The position numbers were made by a program, and so were the translations under genes. A DNA stretch of 64,000 bases from Phyllobacterium sp. T1293 (lineage in GTDB: Bacteria; Pseudomonadota; Alphaproteobacteria; Rhizobiales; Rhizobiaceae), in the NCBI RefSeq assembly GCF_020731415.2, contig NZ_CP088273.1, positions 2,113,001 to 2,177,000 of the forward strand. The letters run 5' to 3'. Positions 46,430 through 55,677 of the stretch are shown here, piece after piece. Position 1 is the stretch's first letter. Every line of letters begins with the position of its first letter. A model generated the notes under the pieces. The model was not told where the DNA came from and searched no databases. It was given only the letters and a program-made list of their open reading frames with translations.

Positions 46430-47713
46430 TTACTGCACTGCACCCTTCTCCCTGATAATGGCACGCCAGCCAATATCGCGCCGGTAAAAGCCTTCTGGCC
46501 AGTTAATCCGGGCAATTGCCGCATAGGCAGCATCCTGTGCCTCCTGTACAGTTTTGCCTGTCGATGTGACATTAAGCACACGCCCGCCATTGGCAACGAG
46601 TTCACCGTTCTTCTCGGCAGTCCCCGCATGGAAAACCTGAACATTGTCCGATTGGGCCGCATCAACGCCTTTAATGACGCTGCCCTTTTCCGGAGAAGCA
46701 GGATAACCCTTTGCCGCCATGACGACGGTCAGCGCGGGATCGTCATTCCAGCGCACGGACACCTGATCCAGCGCACCGTCAGCGGCAGCCTTCAGCAAAA
46801 GCAGCACATCATCCTTCAACCGCAGCATCAGCACCTGCGTTTCCGGATCGCCGAAGCGGGTGTTGTATTCGATCAGTTTCGGGCCATCCCTGGTGATCAT
46901 CAGTCCGGCAAACAGAACGCCACTGAATGGCGCACCGATCTCAGCCATGCCGCGCATGGTGGGCTCAATCAGTTCGCGCATGGTGCGCTCGATGATTGCC
47001 TGCGTCATGACGGGCGCGGGCGAATAGGCACCCATGCCGCCTGTATTGGCGCCGGTATCGCCATCGCCGACGCGCTTGTGATCCTGCGCCGTGCCGAAAG
47101 GAAGCGCGGTCTTGCCATCGCAGAGGCAGAAAAAGCTGGCTTCCTCTCCATCAAGGAATTCTTCCACCACCACTTCGGCACCGGCGCCGCCGAATGCGCC
47201 GTCAAAGCAGGCATCCACCGCATCGAGCGCTTCCTGCACGGTCATGGCAACCACAACGCCCTTGCCCGCCGCAAGACCATCCGCCTTGACCACGATGGGC
47301 GCGCCCTGTTTTTCGACATAGGCGCGGGCAGCAGCAGCATTGGTGAAGCGGCCATAGGCACCGGTTGGAATATTGAAGCGGGCGCACAGGTCCTTGGTAA
47401 AGCCTTTTGAGCCCTCGAGCTGTGCCGCCGCCTTGGACGGGCCAAACACGGAAATACCCGCCGCGCGCAGCTCATCGGCAATCCCCGCAACCAGCGGCGC
47501 TTCCGGGCCCACCACAACGAAATCGACACCCTTTTCCTTGCAGAAGGCAATAATGGCCGCATGATCAGCCGGATCAAGCGCCACACATTCAGCCTCGTGC
47601 GCAATGCCGGGATTGCCGGGCGCGCAGTAAAGCTTGGTCAGCACGGGGGACGCGGCAATCTTCCACGCCAGAGCATGTTCACGGCCACCGGAACCAATAA
47701 GCAAGACGTTCAT
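46430..47713 (-). CDS. purD: Phosphoribosylamine-glycine ligase
   Basis: A 427-residue ATP-grasp enzyme of purine synthesis. It shows the N-terminal [20 protein letters not shown], the ATP-binding [20 protein letters not shown], the catalytic [20 protein letters not shown] and a typical length. The ATG at 47713 is the family start. It is followed (leftward) by the TolC gene after 120 bases, with no clear operon partner. Confidence 0.97.
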   Translation of the reverse strand: MNVLLIGSGGREHALAWKIAASPVLTKLYCAPGNPGIAHEAECVALDPADHAAIIAFCKEKGVDFVVVGPEAPLVAGIADELRAAGISVFGPSKAAAQLEGSKGFTKDLCARFNIPTGAYGRFTNAAAARAYVEKQGAPIVVKADGLAAGKGVVVAMTVQEALDAVDACFDGAFGGAGAEVVVEEFLDGEEASFFCLCDGKTALPFGTAQDHKRVGDGDTGANTGGMGAYSPAPVMTQAIIERTMRELIEPTMRGMAEIGAPFSGVLFAGLMITRDGPKLIEYNTRFGDPETQVLMLRLKDDVLLLLKAAADGALDQVSVRWNDDPALTVVMAAKGYPASPEKGSVIKGVDAAQSDNVQVFHAGTAEKNGELVANGGRVLNVTSTGKTVQEAQDAAYAAIARINWPEGFYRRDIGWRAIIREKGAVQ

Positions 47714-47821
47714 CGTTTTTCTGCTCCGTGCATAGGGGTTGCTGTGTCGGTATGGCCTTGAGCGCCGGGGGTCAAGCACGCAATCACAGATTTGCCCGGA
47801 AAAGCTGTGGGGGGATGGGTT

Positions 47822-48031
47822 GTGGTTCGTGGTTCGTGGTTCGTGGTTCGACATAACAACCATGAGGGAGAGTGAGGATGCAAGGGAGCCAAGTTCTGCA
47901 ACCTTTGTAATTTGGAATGCTGGCGATTAGCGTTGCATCCCCAATCTCCCTCATGGTGAGCTTGTCGACCATGGACACTTTTCCGCCAAGTGCTCGCCCC
48001 GGTAGTCCGATAAGGCAGAGGGGGGTGATTG
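47822..48031. repeat. Palindromic repeat type A, copy 4, with heptamer run and type B fragment
   Basis: The 418-base gap 47714-48131 is mostly repeats. GTGGTTC occurs four times in tandem (47822-47849). A type A element runs from 47843 to 47973 with less perfect ends (left ACATAACAACCATGAGG) and the inside GATTAGCGTTGCATCC. A type B fragment (48005-48031) follows, and the remainder to 48131 precedes the ubiA gene. No ORF is seen. Confidence 0.8.
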
Positions 48032-48131
48032 CCTCGTGCCAATGCTGAAGGTTGGCCGTTCAAACCACCCCAACCCACAATTTCCTGCAATATTTACTTG
48101 ACTGGTAAAGCGCTCGCTGCAAGGTCACGCC

Positions 48132-49142
48132 ATGACATCAGAAAAAGACATTATCCAGTCAAGCGAAGGCCAAGGCCGCGTTTTCGATGCGCCGTCGGGG
48201 CATTGGGTTTATCGGGCGCTTCCCGCATGGCTATGGCCCTATGCGCAATTGGCGCGCTGGGACCGGCCAATCGGCTGGTGGCTGCTGCTTTGGCCCTGCT
48301 GGTGGTCCGTTGCGCTGGCTTCAAGCGCGGGAGCCAAGGTCGGCGACAGCGTCTGGTCAATCATCCCCTCACCCTGGCATCTGGCGCTGTTGCTTATTGG
48401 CGCGGTAGCCATGCGTGGGGCTGGTTGTACCTATAATGATCTTGCGGATCAGGATATTGACAATCAGGTGGCGCGCACCCGGTCGCGGCCACTGCCTTCG
48501 GGTCAGGTGACACGCAAACAGGCGAAAATATTCATCGCCCTGCAAGCGCTTGTCGGCCTGCTGGTGGTTATCCAGTTCAATGGTTTCACCATTCTTCTGT
48601 CCATTGCCTCGCTGGTGATTGTCGCCATCTATCCCTTCATGAAACGTTTCACCAACTGGCCGCAGCTGGTGCTGGGTCTTGCCTTTTCCTGGGGCGCACT
48701 CGTTGGCTGGTCGGCGCATTTCGGCGCACCCGCAACGCTGAAAGATTTCCTTCCGCCGCTGCTGCTCTATGCCGGGTCTATCCTCTGGGTGATCGGCTAT
48801 GACACCATCTACGCCCATCAGGACAAGGAAGACGACGCGCTGGTCGGTGTGGGTTCAACCGCAAGACTGTTCGGCAGCCGTACCCGCGAGGCGCTGATGG
48901 TGCTGTATGGTGGCGCGCTCGTGCTGTTCCTCTGGGCCTTTGCCATGGCGGAAGTGCCGATGCCTGCCGTCGCCGGTCTTCTGGCGGCAGGCGCGCATAT
49001 GTATCGCCAGATCATGGTGCTCGACATTGACGACCCCGCACAATGTCTGCGCCTGTTCCATTCAAACAAGGTCGTCGGCTGGCTGATCTTTGCCGGACTG
49101 GTGCTTGGCGCGCTGTGGACGGTGGTGAAACCGTTCTTCTAG
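48132..49142 (+). CDS. ubiA: 4-hydroxybenzoate polyprenyltransferase
   Basis: A 336-residue UbiA, attaching the polyprenyl tail to 4-hydroxybenzoate in ubiquinone synthesis. The aspartate motifs NDLADQDIDNQVARTRSRPL and DTIYAHQDKEDD are both intact and spaced as usual. About eight membrane helices can be traced. Polyprenyl diphosphate for it would come from the synthase at 62 kb. A repeat-rich gap precedes it. Confidence 0.95.
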   Translation: MTSEKDIIQSSEGQGRVFDAPSGHWVYRALPAWLWPYAQLARWDRPIGWWLLLWPCWWSVALASSAGAKVGDSVWSIIPSPWHLALLLIGAVAMRGAGCTYNDLADQDIDNQVARTRSRPLPSGQVTRKQAKIFIALQALVGLLVVIQFNGFTILLSIASLVIVAIYPFMKRFTNWPQLVLGLAFSWGALVGWSAHFGAPATLKDFLPPLLLYAGSILWVIGYDTIYAHQDKEDDALVGVGSTARLFGSRTREALMVLYGGALVLFLWAFAMAEVPMPAVAGLLAAGAHMYRQIMVLDIDDPAQCLRLFHSNKVVGWLIFAGLVLGALWTVVKPFF

Positions 49143-49146
49143 CCTG

Positions 49147-50439
49147 TCAGGTCGAACTGATAGCACCCAGCCCCTCGACCAACCGGTCAAGTTCCGCCTC
49201 GGTCGTGTAGAGCGCTGGCGACACACGCAGGCATTGGCCCTTGGTTATCCCGGCGCGGCGCACCGTCAGCACACGATGCTCGTCACGCAATGCGGTCATC
49301 AGGGCCGTGTTGTCATCCTTGCTGATTTTGCCCTTGATGCGGAACGAGGTGATACCCGCATGCATGGTGTCATCGTCAGGCGTGAGGATTTCGATGCTTT
49401 CAATGGCCCGAACCTTGTTCACCCAGTAATTGCGAAGATGGGTCAGACGCGCCTGCTTGCGTTTTGAACTGATCATCTCGTGCAGATCAAGCGCAGCGGG
49501 TACCGTCAGGGTCGCGGCGAAATTGGTTGTGCCGGTGTGAACGCGCGAACGGATATCATCCTTTTGCCAGTCTTCATCGGCCAGATCCCGGTCAATATCG
49601 GCGAGCCTTTCCTTGCGGATATAGAAAAAGCCCATGCCAACAGGTGCGCCGATCCATTTGTGCAGGTTGAAACCGACGAAATCCGCACCCAGATCAGCGA
49701 CCTTGAAATCCATCTGCCCCCATGAATGGGCGGCATCAACAACCACATCCACGCCGCGGGCGCGCGCCATGTCGGCAATCTCGCGAATGGGCATGACAAG
49801 ACCTGTCCGGTGGGACAAATGCGTCAAGAGCAGGAGTTTCGCCTTCGGGTTTGCTTCCAGCACCACGCGATAGGCGTCAAGCACGGCTTCCCGCGTGGCG
49901 GGTTCGGGAATGGCGAAGGTCTTGACCTCAACACCGCGACGGCTGGCCAGCGCATTCATGGCATATTGCATGGAATCATAGTCAAGGTCGGAATAGATCA
50001 CGCTATCGCCCGGCTGCAGGCTGTTATAGCCGGTGATCAGCTTTTGCAGGGCTTCGGTCGCGCCGCGTGTCAGCGCGATCTCTTCCGGTGCCGCGCCAAC
50101 TGCCGCCGCAACGCGGTTGCGCACGTCCTCGGCATCCTTGCTGAAAACATTGCGCGCATAAACGGTGTTCTGCCTGTTCACACGCTGGGTATTTTCCAGA
50201 TAGGCCTGCAGAACTGGCCGGGCCATAATGCCCCAATAGCCGTTCTCGAGATTAGCGATGGAACGCTCGACATCGTAGAGATCGCCAACCGCCGCCCAAT
50301 AGGACTGATCGGTTGCAATGGCCATGTCATTGGCGGCTGGAAGCATAGCGGTTTCCGCTGCGGATGCATTGAATGCTGTTGCGGCGAGCGCGGTCACAGC
50401 GCTGCCGATCAGAAAATGACGACGTTCAATACCCGACAT
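49147..50439 (-). CDS. Tat-exported class V aminotransferase-fold PLP enzyme
   Basis: A 430-residue enzyme of the isopenicillin-N-epimerase/cysteine-desulfurase-like class. It begins with a twin-arginine signal (RRHFLIGSAVTALAATAF). The PLP aspartate is in VDVVVDAAHSWGQMD, and the PLP lysine is in FVGFNLHKWIGAPVGMGFF. The ALTRGATEALQKLITGYNSL segment fits the family. The likely reaction (epimerase, lyase or desulfurase-like) is unclear. Export of a PLP enzyme to the periplasm is unusual. It converges on ubiA, with only four bases between the stops. Confidence 0.88.
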   Translation of the reverse strand: MSGIERRHFLIGSAVTALAATAFNASAAETAMLPAANDMAIATDQSYWAAVGDLYDVERSIANLENGYWGIMARPVLQAYLENTQRVNRQNTVYARNVFSKDAEDVRNRVAAAVGAAPEEIALTRGATEALQKLITGYNSLQPGDSVIYSDLDYDSMQYAMNALASRRGVEVKTFAIPEPATREAVLDAYRVVLEANPKAKLLLLTHLSHRTGLVMPIREIADMARARGVDVVVDAAHSWGQMDFKVADLGADFVGFNLHKWIGAPVGMGFFYIRKERLADIDRDLADEDWQKDDIRSRVHTGTTNFAATLTVPAALDLHEMISSKRKQARLTHLRNYWVNKVRAIESIEILTPDDDTMHAGITSFRIKGKISKDDNTALMTALRDEHRVLTVRRAGITKGQCLRVSPALYTTEAELDRLVEGLGAISST

Positions 50440-50529
50440 CGAAGAGCCCCCTCATACAGTGTTGCCTGAGTTCCTGATTAGGACCCTAATGTCACAACTG
50501 CATGAAGGAAATCACCGATTGAACATTCG

Positions 50530-51102
50530 TTAGCGTCTGCCCGAGCTGATGATTTCTTCACCGCCCACGACGAGGCGCAGACCGAGATCACCCATCTTGC
50601 GGCGGGCGAGAAAGCGTGGGCGACGGCGGCGTGGTTCACGACCCTGACGGCGTTCTTTCGGTTCTGCCACGGCCACCGGCCCAATGCTCTGTTCAAGCTG
50701 ACGGGCTTCGCCGTCTTCCTCGACAAGCATCATCGGCAGTTTGAAAAGCGAAGACCAGGCGCGCCAATCCGCAGCAATGTCGTTGAGATCATGCGCCACC
50801 AGCAAGGGCACTGAAAGGTGCGGATCGCTATGCATCAGCTCAAGCGTCACGGTGATGTCGCCAAGCTCGTCCTCGGCGGCACGGGCCGTGACCCCCTGAA
50901 AGGCACAGGCTGGCAGAGCCAGCGAGAGCGGCAGGTTGCTGTTTGGCAGCACCCGCTTGACCACCGCGCCCCGCTCATGCAGCGAGAAGGTGATATCGCC
51001 GCGATCATCGCGCGTGGCGTAGGTTACGGTCTGTGGCAGGTGGAATGGGTCGAGCCTGAATTCCTGGCCTGCCCAAACCGGCTTTGCTCCGGCTTTTTTC
51101 AT
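50530..51102 (-). CDS. DUF6101 family protein
   Basis: A 190-residue protein of a family found mostly in rhizobia. It starts with KKAGAKPVWAGQEFRLDPFH, has the conserved core GDITFSLHERGAVVKRVLPN, and ends with a basic stretch (RRQGREPRRRRPRF). There is no signal peptide or membrane segment. Function is unknown; the basic region could bind nucleic acid. It is a single gene. Confidence 0.8.
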   Translation of the reverse strand: MKKAGAKPVWAGQEFRLDPFHLPQTVTYATRDDRGDITFSLHERGAVVKRVLPNSNLPLSLALPACAFQGVTARAAEDELGDITVTLELMHSDPHLSVPLLVAHDLNDIAADWRAWSSLFKLPMMLVEEDGEARQLEQSIGPVAVAEPKERRQGREPRRRRPRFLARRKMGDLGLRLVVGGEEIISSGRR

Positions 51103-51322
51103 GTGACGCCTTCTGTCGATCCTGAGAGCCGGTTTTCCGGTCTTCTCTTTTGTATTTCCCTGTAGAGCGGACCAATTTTTTCTGGTCTCGTATGGGGAAA
51201 CAATAGGCGCCAATCCCCCCGGTTCCGCTTAACGAACGCGGTTAATCAATTCTCATCGCGGGGAATGGTTATCGAAATTCGACCATCGGTAAGGTTTCGA
51301 AAAGAGAGATAAACAAAACACT

Positions 51323-51363
51323 GACGGGAAGGCTCGCTTTGCAACGAAATGCCTTCCCGTCAT
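51323..51363. terminator. Hairpin terminator downstream of the FAD-oxidase gene
   Basis: TGACGGGAAGGC (51323-51334) pairs perfectly with GCCTTCCCGTCA (51352-51363) and lies 26 bases past the stop of the leftward FAD-linked oxidase gene. A weak T-rich stretch follows. Confidence 0.7.
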
Positions 51364-51388
51364 CTTTAATTGCAATGAGATGGTGGTT

Positions 51389-52804
51389 TCAGATCACCTT
51401 GCCGGGGTTCATGATGCCAGCAGGATCGAATGATGTCTTGATGCGGCGCATCAGATCGAGCGCCACGGGTGACTTGGTTTCCGACAGTTCCTTGCGCTTC
51501 AGCTGGCCAATGCCATGTTCGGCAGAGATTGACCCCTTATAGGCGCGGACAATGCCGTGAACACGCGCATTCACCTCGCCCCAGCGCGCAAGGAAGGCTT
51601 CCTTGTCAGCGCCCTTGGGCTGGGTGATATTATAGTGCAGGTTGCCATCGCCCATGTGCCCGAAGGAAACAATGCGGGCGCCGGGGATCATTTCGAGCAC
51701 CGCTGCATCGGCCTCGGTAATGAATTCGGGGATGCGCGCCACCGGCACGGAAATGTCGTGCTTGATCGAGCCGCCCTCGGGTTTCTGTGCCATCGACATG
51801 GCTTCGCGCATATGCCAGAAGGATTTTTCCTGCGCGGTGCTGTCGGCAATCGTCGCGTCTTCCACCAGTCCGGCTTCAAAACCTTCCGTCAGAATAGCCT
51901 CAATCGTTTCGCGTGCGTCTTCAGCCGAGCGTGATGAGGAAATATCAATCAGCACATACCAGTTGTGTACGCCCTGAAGCGGATCGCGCACGCCTTCCGT
52001 ATGGGCGACGGAAAACTCGACGCCAACGCGCGGCATCAGTTCAAAACCGGTCAGCGACGCTCCCGCATGGCTTTGCGCCAATGCCAGCAGTTTCAGCGCA
52101 TCGTCGGGGCTGTTCAGCCCGACATAGGCCACGCCTTTGCCCTTGGGCAGGGGAAACAGTTTCAATACGGCAGCGGTGATGACGCCAAGCGTGCCTTCCG
52201 CACCGACAAACAGGTCCTTCAGATCATAGCCTGTATTGTCTTTCTTGACGTAGCGCAGATCATTGAGCACTTCACCTGTTGGCAAAACCACTTCGACGCC
52301 GAGGCAAAGCTCGCGGGTATTGCCATAGGCAAGCACAGCCGTGCCGCCCGCGTTGGACGAAAGATTGCCGCCAATCTGGCAGGAGCCTTCCGAGCCCAGC
52401 GACAGCGGAAACAGGCGTCCCGCCTTTTCCGCTGCTTCCTGCACTTTTTGCAGGACAACGCCCGCCTCGACAATCATCAGATTGCCCGATGGTTCAACGG
52501 AGCGGATTTTGTTGAGGCGCGACAGGGACAGGATGACCTGCTCGCCTGACGCATCGGGCATCTGGCCGCCGACGAGGCCGGTATTGCCGCCCTGCGGGAC
52601 AATGGCTGTGCCGGTTTCGGTGGCAAGCTTCAGAATGGCCGAGACTTCTTCCACTTCCGACGGGCGCAGGACCAGCGTCGTCTTGCCGCCGAATTTCTCA
52701 CGCGGTTCGATCAGATAGGGTTCGATGTCATGCGCATCGCGCAGGGCATTCTTCTCGCCGACAATGGATATAAAGCGGGCAGCAAGTTCCGGCGTCAGGG
52801 TCAT
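51389..52804 (-). CDS. FAD-binding oxidoreductase (D-lactate/D-2-hydroxyglutarate dehydrogenase-like)
   Basis: A 471-residue FAD-linked oxidase with the flavin segment VPQGGNTGLVGGQMPDASGE in the N-terminal domain and the C-terminal FAD_oxidase_C domain. VSFGHMGDGNLHYN supplies metal-binding residues and AEHGIGQLKRKELSE is typical of D-2-hydroxyacid dehydrogenases of the D-2HGDH/DLD type. The exact hydroxyacid is not certain. Its ATG overlaps the Sua5 stop (ATGA), so they are translationally coupled. Confidence 0.92.
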   Translation of the reverse strand: MTLTPELAARFISIVGEKNALRDAHDIEPYLIEPREKFGGKTTLVLRPSEVEEVSAILKLATETGTAIVPQGGNTGLVGGQMPDASGEQVILSLSRLNKIRSVEPSGNLMIVEAGVVLQKVQEAAEKAGRLFPLSLGSEGSCQIGGNLSSNAGGTAVLAYGNTRELCLGVEVVLPTGEVLNDLRYVKKDNTGYDLKDLFVGAEGTLGVITAAVLKLFPLPKGKGVAYVGLNSPDDALKLLALAQSHAGASLTGFELMPRVGVEFSVAHTEGVRDPLQGVHNWYVLIDISSSRSAEDARETIEAILTEGFEAGLVEDATIADSTAQEKSFWHMREAMSMAQKPEGGSIKHDISVPVARIPEFITEADAAVLEMIPGARIVSFGHMGDGNLHYNITQPKGADKEAFLARWGEVNARVHGIVRAYKGSISAEHGIGQLKRKELSETKSPVALDLMRRIKTSFDPAGIMNPGKVI

Positions 52805-53817
52805 TTGATCTGTTCCAACTCTTCAATGGGAGGCACACGCGGCGCAGCGGCGCGGACAAGGCGGTCATTGATGGCTTCGCCGAGTCCGGTGAAAGGGATT
52901 GGCTCGACGGCAATCACTGCGCCGCCAAGACGGTCGAGGCGCTTCATGTAATCGAAAAGATTGGTGGCGGCCTCGCGCAGATTACCCGTCTCGCTGAGGT
53001 TGAGCCGGGCGCTTGCCTTGTGTGCATCGGCGGCACGTTCAGGACCAAATGCCAGCAGTGCCTCGCCATCACGCACCTCATGCACATTGAGCCGCACTCC
53101 GGCTGACGGGGCATAGTGTGAGGCCATCATACCCGGCGCTTGAATAGCCGCGCGCTGGTCCATGCGCTGCAAGGAATGGCCAATCAGGGTTTCGATGTCT
53201 TCCGCCGCAAGGCCGCCCGGACGAAGCAGCAGAACCGCGTCGCCATCCACCTTGAGAATGGTCGATTCCAGCCCGACTTCCGAAGGTCCGGCGTCAAGGA
53301 TCAACGCGATCTTTTCCCCCAGATCATCCGCGACGGCCTGTGCGCTTGTGCCGCTGATCTTGCCCGATGTATTGGCGCTGGGCGCGGCCAGCGGATGGCC
53401 AAGCGCCGCAATGATCTTTCCGGCGATACCCCGCGGCATACGCAGCGCCACCGTGTCGAGACCTGCTGCAACCAGTGGATGAATATGGGTATCAGGGCGC
53501 AGCGGCAAGACCAATGTCAGCGGGCCGGGCCAGAACGCATCCATCAATTTGCGCGAGAGTGCATCAATGACCGCATAGCGCTCCGCCATGGCGATATCCG
53601 AGACATGGCAGATCAGCGGGTTGAAATGCGGCCTGCCCTTCGCCTCGAATATACCGGCAACGGCATCGCCATTCGTGGCATCCGCTGCAAGGCCGTAGAC
53701 GGTCTCGGTCGGGATGGCGACGAGCTTGCCCGCAGCCAGCGTCTGGGCTGCCTGCAAAATTGCCTGCTCATCTGGTGCTATTGTCTCGGCCAAGGGCACA
53801 TCTCCGATAGAGCGCAT
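52801..53817 (-). CDS. L-threonylcarbamoyladenylate synthase (Sua5/YrdC type)
   Basis: A 338-residue Sua5-type enzyme, which makes threonylcarbamoyl-AMP for t6A37 in tRNAs. The YrdC core PTETVYGLAADATNGDAVAG, PLICHVSD and AAPSANTSGKISGTSAQAV are intact, and the extra C-terminal domain (from about residue 220) distinguishes Sua5 from the short TsaC. It is upstream of and overlaps the FAD oxidase gene. Confidence 0.95.
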   Translation of the reverse strand: MRSIGDVPLAETIAPDEQAILQAAQTLAAGKLVAIPTETVYGLAADATNGDAVAGIFEAKGRPHFNPLICHVSDIAMAERYAVIDALSRKLMDAFWPGPLTLVLPLRPDTHIHPLVAAGLDTVALRMPRGIAGKIIAALGHPLAAPSANTSGKISGTSAQAVADDLGEKIALILDAGPSEVGLESTILKVDGDAVLLLRPGGLAAEDIETLIGHSLQRMDQRAAIQAPGMMASHYAPSAGVRLNVHEVRDGEALLAFGPERAADAHKASARLNLSETGNLREAATNLFDYMKRLDRLGGAVIAVEPIPFTGLGEAINDRLVRAAAPRVPPIEELEQIK

Positions 53818-53959
53818 TGCCTACACGATGGGCGGGCCTTGCCGCAAGCCTGTGCTGATGAACTCACCATATGAGGTGATGCGTAAAATTGAATCCAACC
53901 ATGGTGGGAATTGGCAAGGATTGGCTGGTAAAGCTGGGTGGATCACAAGGATAGAGCCC

Positions 53960-54358
53960 ATGTTCCGCCGTTTGCTTGCCCTCACTGCTGCTGCCCTTCT
54001 TGCACCGGTCATTGCGCATGCGGGCGACTCCATCAGGCTCAAAGGCCCATCAGCCCGGCCAAACTCGGTTTCCTATATCGGCTATGACAGTTTCGATGTC
54101 GACGGAAACCCGGTTTGCACGCCCTGCATCGAGCAGAAAGCTGCGGAAGCCGCCAAGCTCAAGGCCTATCTGGAGCGGCGCGAACGTTCGCGTCAATATA
54201 TGGCCCGCCTGCAGGGCAATGGACCCAAACCAGACGCTCTTGTCACGGCGGCGAATGCAGCAACATTGCCTTCGGAAACGGATGCTCCCGTCGCGCAGCC
54301 TCCGGCAGGCCCGATTGCGGATATCGGGGCAACACCGCTGCGCGCCACCATCCAATAG
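53960..54358 (+). CDS. Small secreted protein, unknown
   Basis: A 132-residue protein with a signal peptide (MFRRLLALTAAALLAPVIAH). The rest has a CTPC pair (GNPVCTPCIEQ), a charged helical stretch and a proline/alanine-rich end. I do not recognise a family. The two cysteines could form a disulfide or a metal pair. It is a single gene, divergent from Sua5. Confidence 0.75.
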   Translation: MFRRLLALTAAALLAPVIAHAGDSIRLKGPSARPNSVSYIGYDSFDVDGNPVCTPCIEQKAAEAAKLKAYLERRERSRQYMARLQGNGPKPDALVTAANAATLPSETDAPVAQPPAGPIADIGATPLRATIQ

Positions 54359-54546
54359 GCCATATTTTCTGAACGTCCCTGAAACGCTGATCGTTCCGGC
54401 GGCCGCATATCCAGCTGCCTTGACGAACCGTCTTTTCCGCTGTATTTAACCAATAAGTTATTTAACTATTCGGTAATATACAAATGACGCAGGAACCGCC
54501 CAAGACACCGGGCAAAAATCAACCCGATACGAATACGGAGGATACA

Positions 54547-55338
54547 ATGCTCAATCATCTGACCGTTACGCGTGACGAATGGCTTCAGGCGCGCACTGCC
54601 CTTCTGGCCAAGGAAAAAGCCTTCACCAAGATGCGCGATGAAATGAGTGCAGAACGGCAGGCACTACCGTGGGTGAAAGTGGAAAAGGAATATATCTTCG
54701 ACGGCCCTTCAGGAAAAATGTCTTTGGCTGACCTTTTCAATGGCCGCAGTCAGCTTTTCATCAAACATTTCATGATGGGTCCGGGTCAGGCACAGCAATG
54801 TGTCGGCTGCTCGCTCGAAGTGGATCATTTGAAGGGCATTCTCGTCCACCTGCAAAACCATGATGTGTCCTATGTTGCTGTGGCACGCGCACCCATTCAG
54901 GAGATCAACAATGTGCGTCGGCGCATGGGTTGGGAATTTCCCTGGGTCTCGTCCTACAACAATGACTTCAACTATGATTTCAACGTATCGTTCCACCCGC
55001 AGGAGCTTGCCAAGGGCAAGGTCTATTACAATTACCGGCTGGCTGATATCGGCATGACAGACCTTTCCGGTGACAGCATTTTCTACCGGGATGATGACGG
55101 CACGATCTATCACACCTACTCGACCTTCAACCGTGGCGGCGAGCAATTTCTGGGTGTCTATGGTTTTCTCGATGTCATGCCGAAGGGCCGCAACGAAACC
55201 GGGCCCAATCATTCGCTCGGCGACTGGGTGCGCCCGCACAACATGTATGGCAAGGGCGGCGTTGTCGAAGCCTCCGGTCGCTATCATCCGGAGGCTGAGG
55301 ATTGCGGCTGCTCGTCCCAGAGCAAAGAAACCGTTTGA
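54547..55338 (+). CDS. DUF899 family thioredoxin-like protein
   Basis: A 263-residue DUF899 protein with a thioredoxin-like fold, characterised by DEWLQARTALLAKEKAFTKM at the N-terminus and YVAVARAPIQEINNVRRRMG. The family's CxGC motif is visible in AQQCVGCSLEVDHLKG. The ATG at 54547 has a strong GGAGG site; an ATG at 54484 is an alternative start. The function is not established; some family members are annotated as dithiol or disulfide oxidoreductases. The next gene is read from the same strand and could be in one unit. Confidence 0.85.
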   Translation: MLNHLTVTRDEWLQARTALLAKEKAFTKMRDEMSAERQALPWVKVEKEYIFDGPSGKMSLADLFNGRSQLFIKHFMMGPGQAQQCVGCSLEVDHLKGILVHLQNHDVSYVAVARAPIQEINNVRRRMGWEFPWVSSYNNDFNYDFNVSFHPQELAKGKVYYNYRLADIGMTDLSGDSIFYRDDDGTIYHTYSTFNRGGEQFLGVYGFLDVMPKGRNETGPNHSLGDWVRPHNMYGKGGVVEASGRYHPEAEDCGCSSQSKETV

Positions 55339-55360
55339 GCAATATGTGGAGAAACCGCCC

Positions 55361-55636
55361 ATGTGCTGCGCAATCGGAATGCTGATTATCGCCGCCATGA
55401 CCGCATGGCGGCGCGGGCTTAAAGCGGTGAACGACTCGCGGCCGGTCGCACGGCAAGCGGCAATCCACGCCGCATTGGCAACGCTGCTGATCAGTGGCTC
55501 GGCGCTGGCAGCACACCACTACAATCACTACGCCATGCGCGCGCAGGCAAATGAGCGCAGTGTGCTGGCCGAAATTCTGGCGCAGCCAATCTGCACCACG
55601 CAAATGGCAGAGACCGTGACAGCAGCGATGAACTGA
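55361..55636 (+). CDS. Small membrane protein, unknown
   Basis: A 91-residue protein with an N-terminal hydrophobic segment (CCAIGMLIIAAMTAW) and a second one (AALATLLISGSALAAHH). It starts 22 bases after the DUF899 stop and is probably co-transcribed with it. I do not recognise the family. A strong terminator follows. Confidence 0.65.
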   Translation: MCCAIGMLIIAAMTAWRRGLKAVNDSRPVARQAAIHAALATLLISGSALAAHHYNHYAMRAQANERSVLAEILAQPICTTQMAETVTAAMN

Positions 55637-55643
55637 CAGAAAA

Positions 55644-55672
55644 ACAAAGGCGCGAAGTTCTCGCGCCTTTGT
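55644..55672. terminator. Convergent rho-independent terminator
   Basis: ACAAAGGCGCGA (55644-55655) and TCGCGCCTTTGT (55661-55672) make a perfect 12-bp stem with a 5-base loop. It lies between the stop of the rightward small membrane-protein gene and the stop of the leftward glyS gene, so it can serve both. Confidence 0.85.
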
Positions 55673-55677
55673 CTTGA

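Noticed and set aside
47822..48031. A regulatory leader or small RNA upstream of ubiA
   Set aside because: The sequence is accounted for by repeat families A and B plus a heptamer run, and no promoter-like signals stand out.
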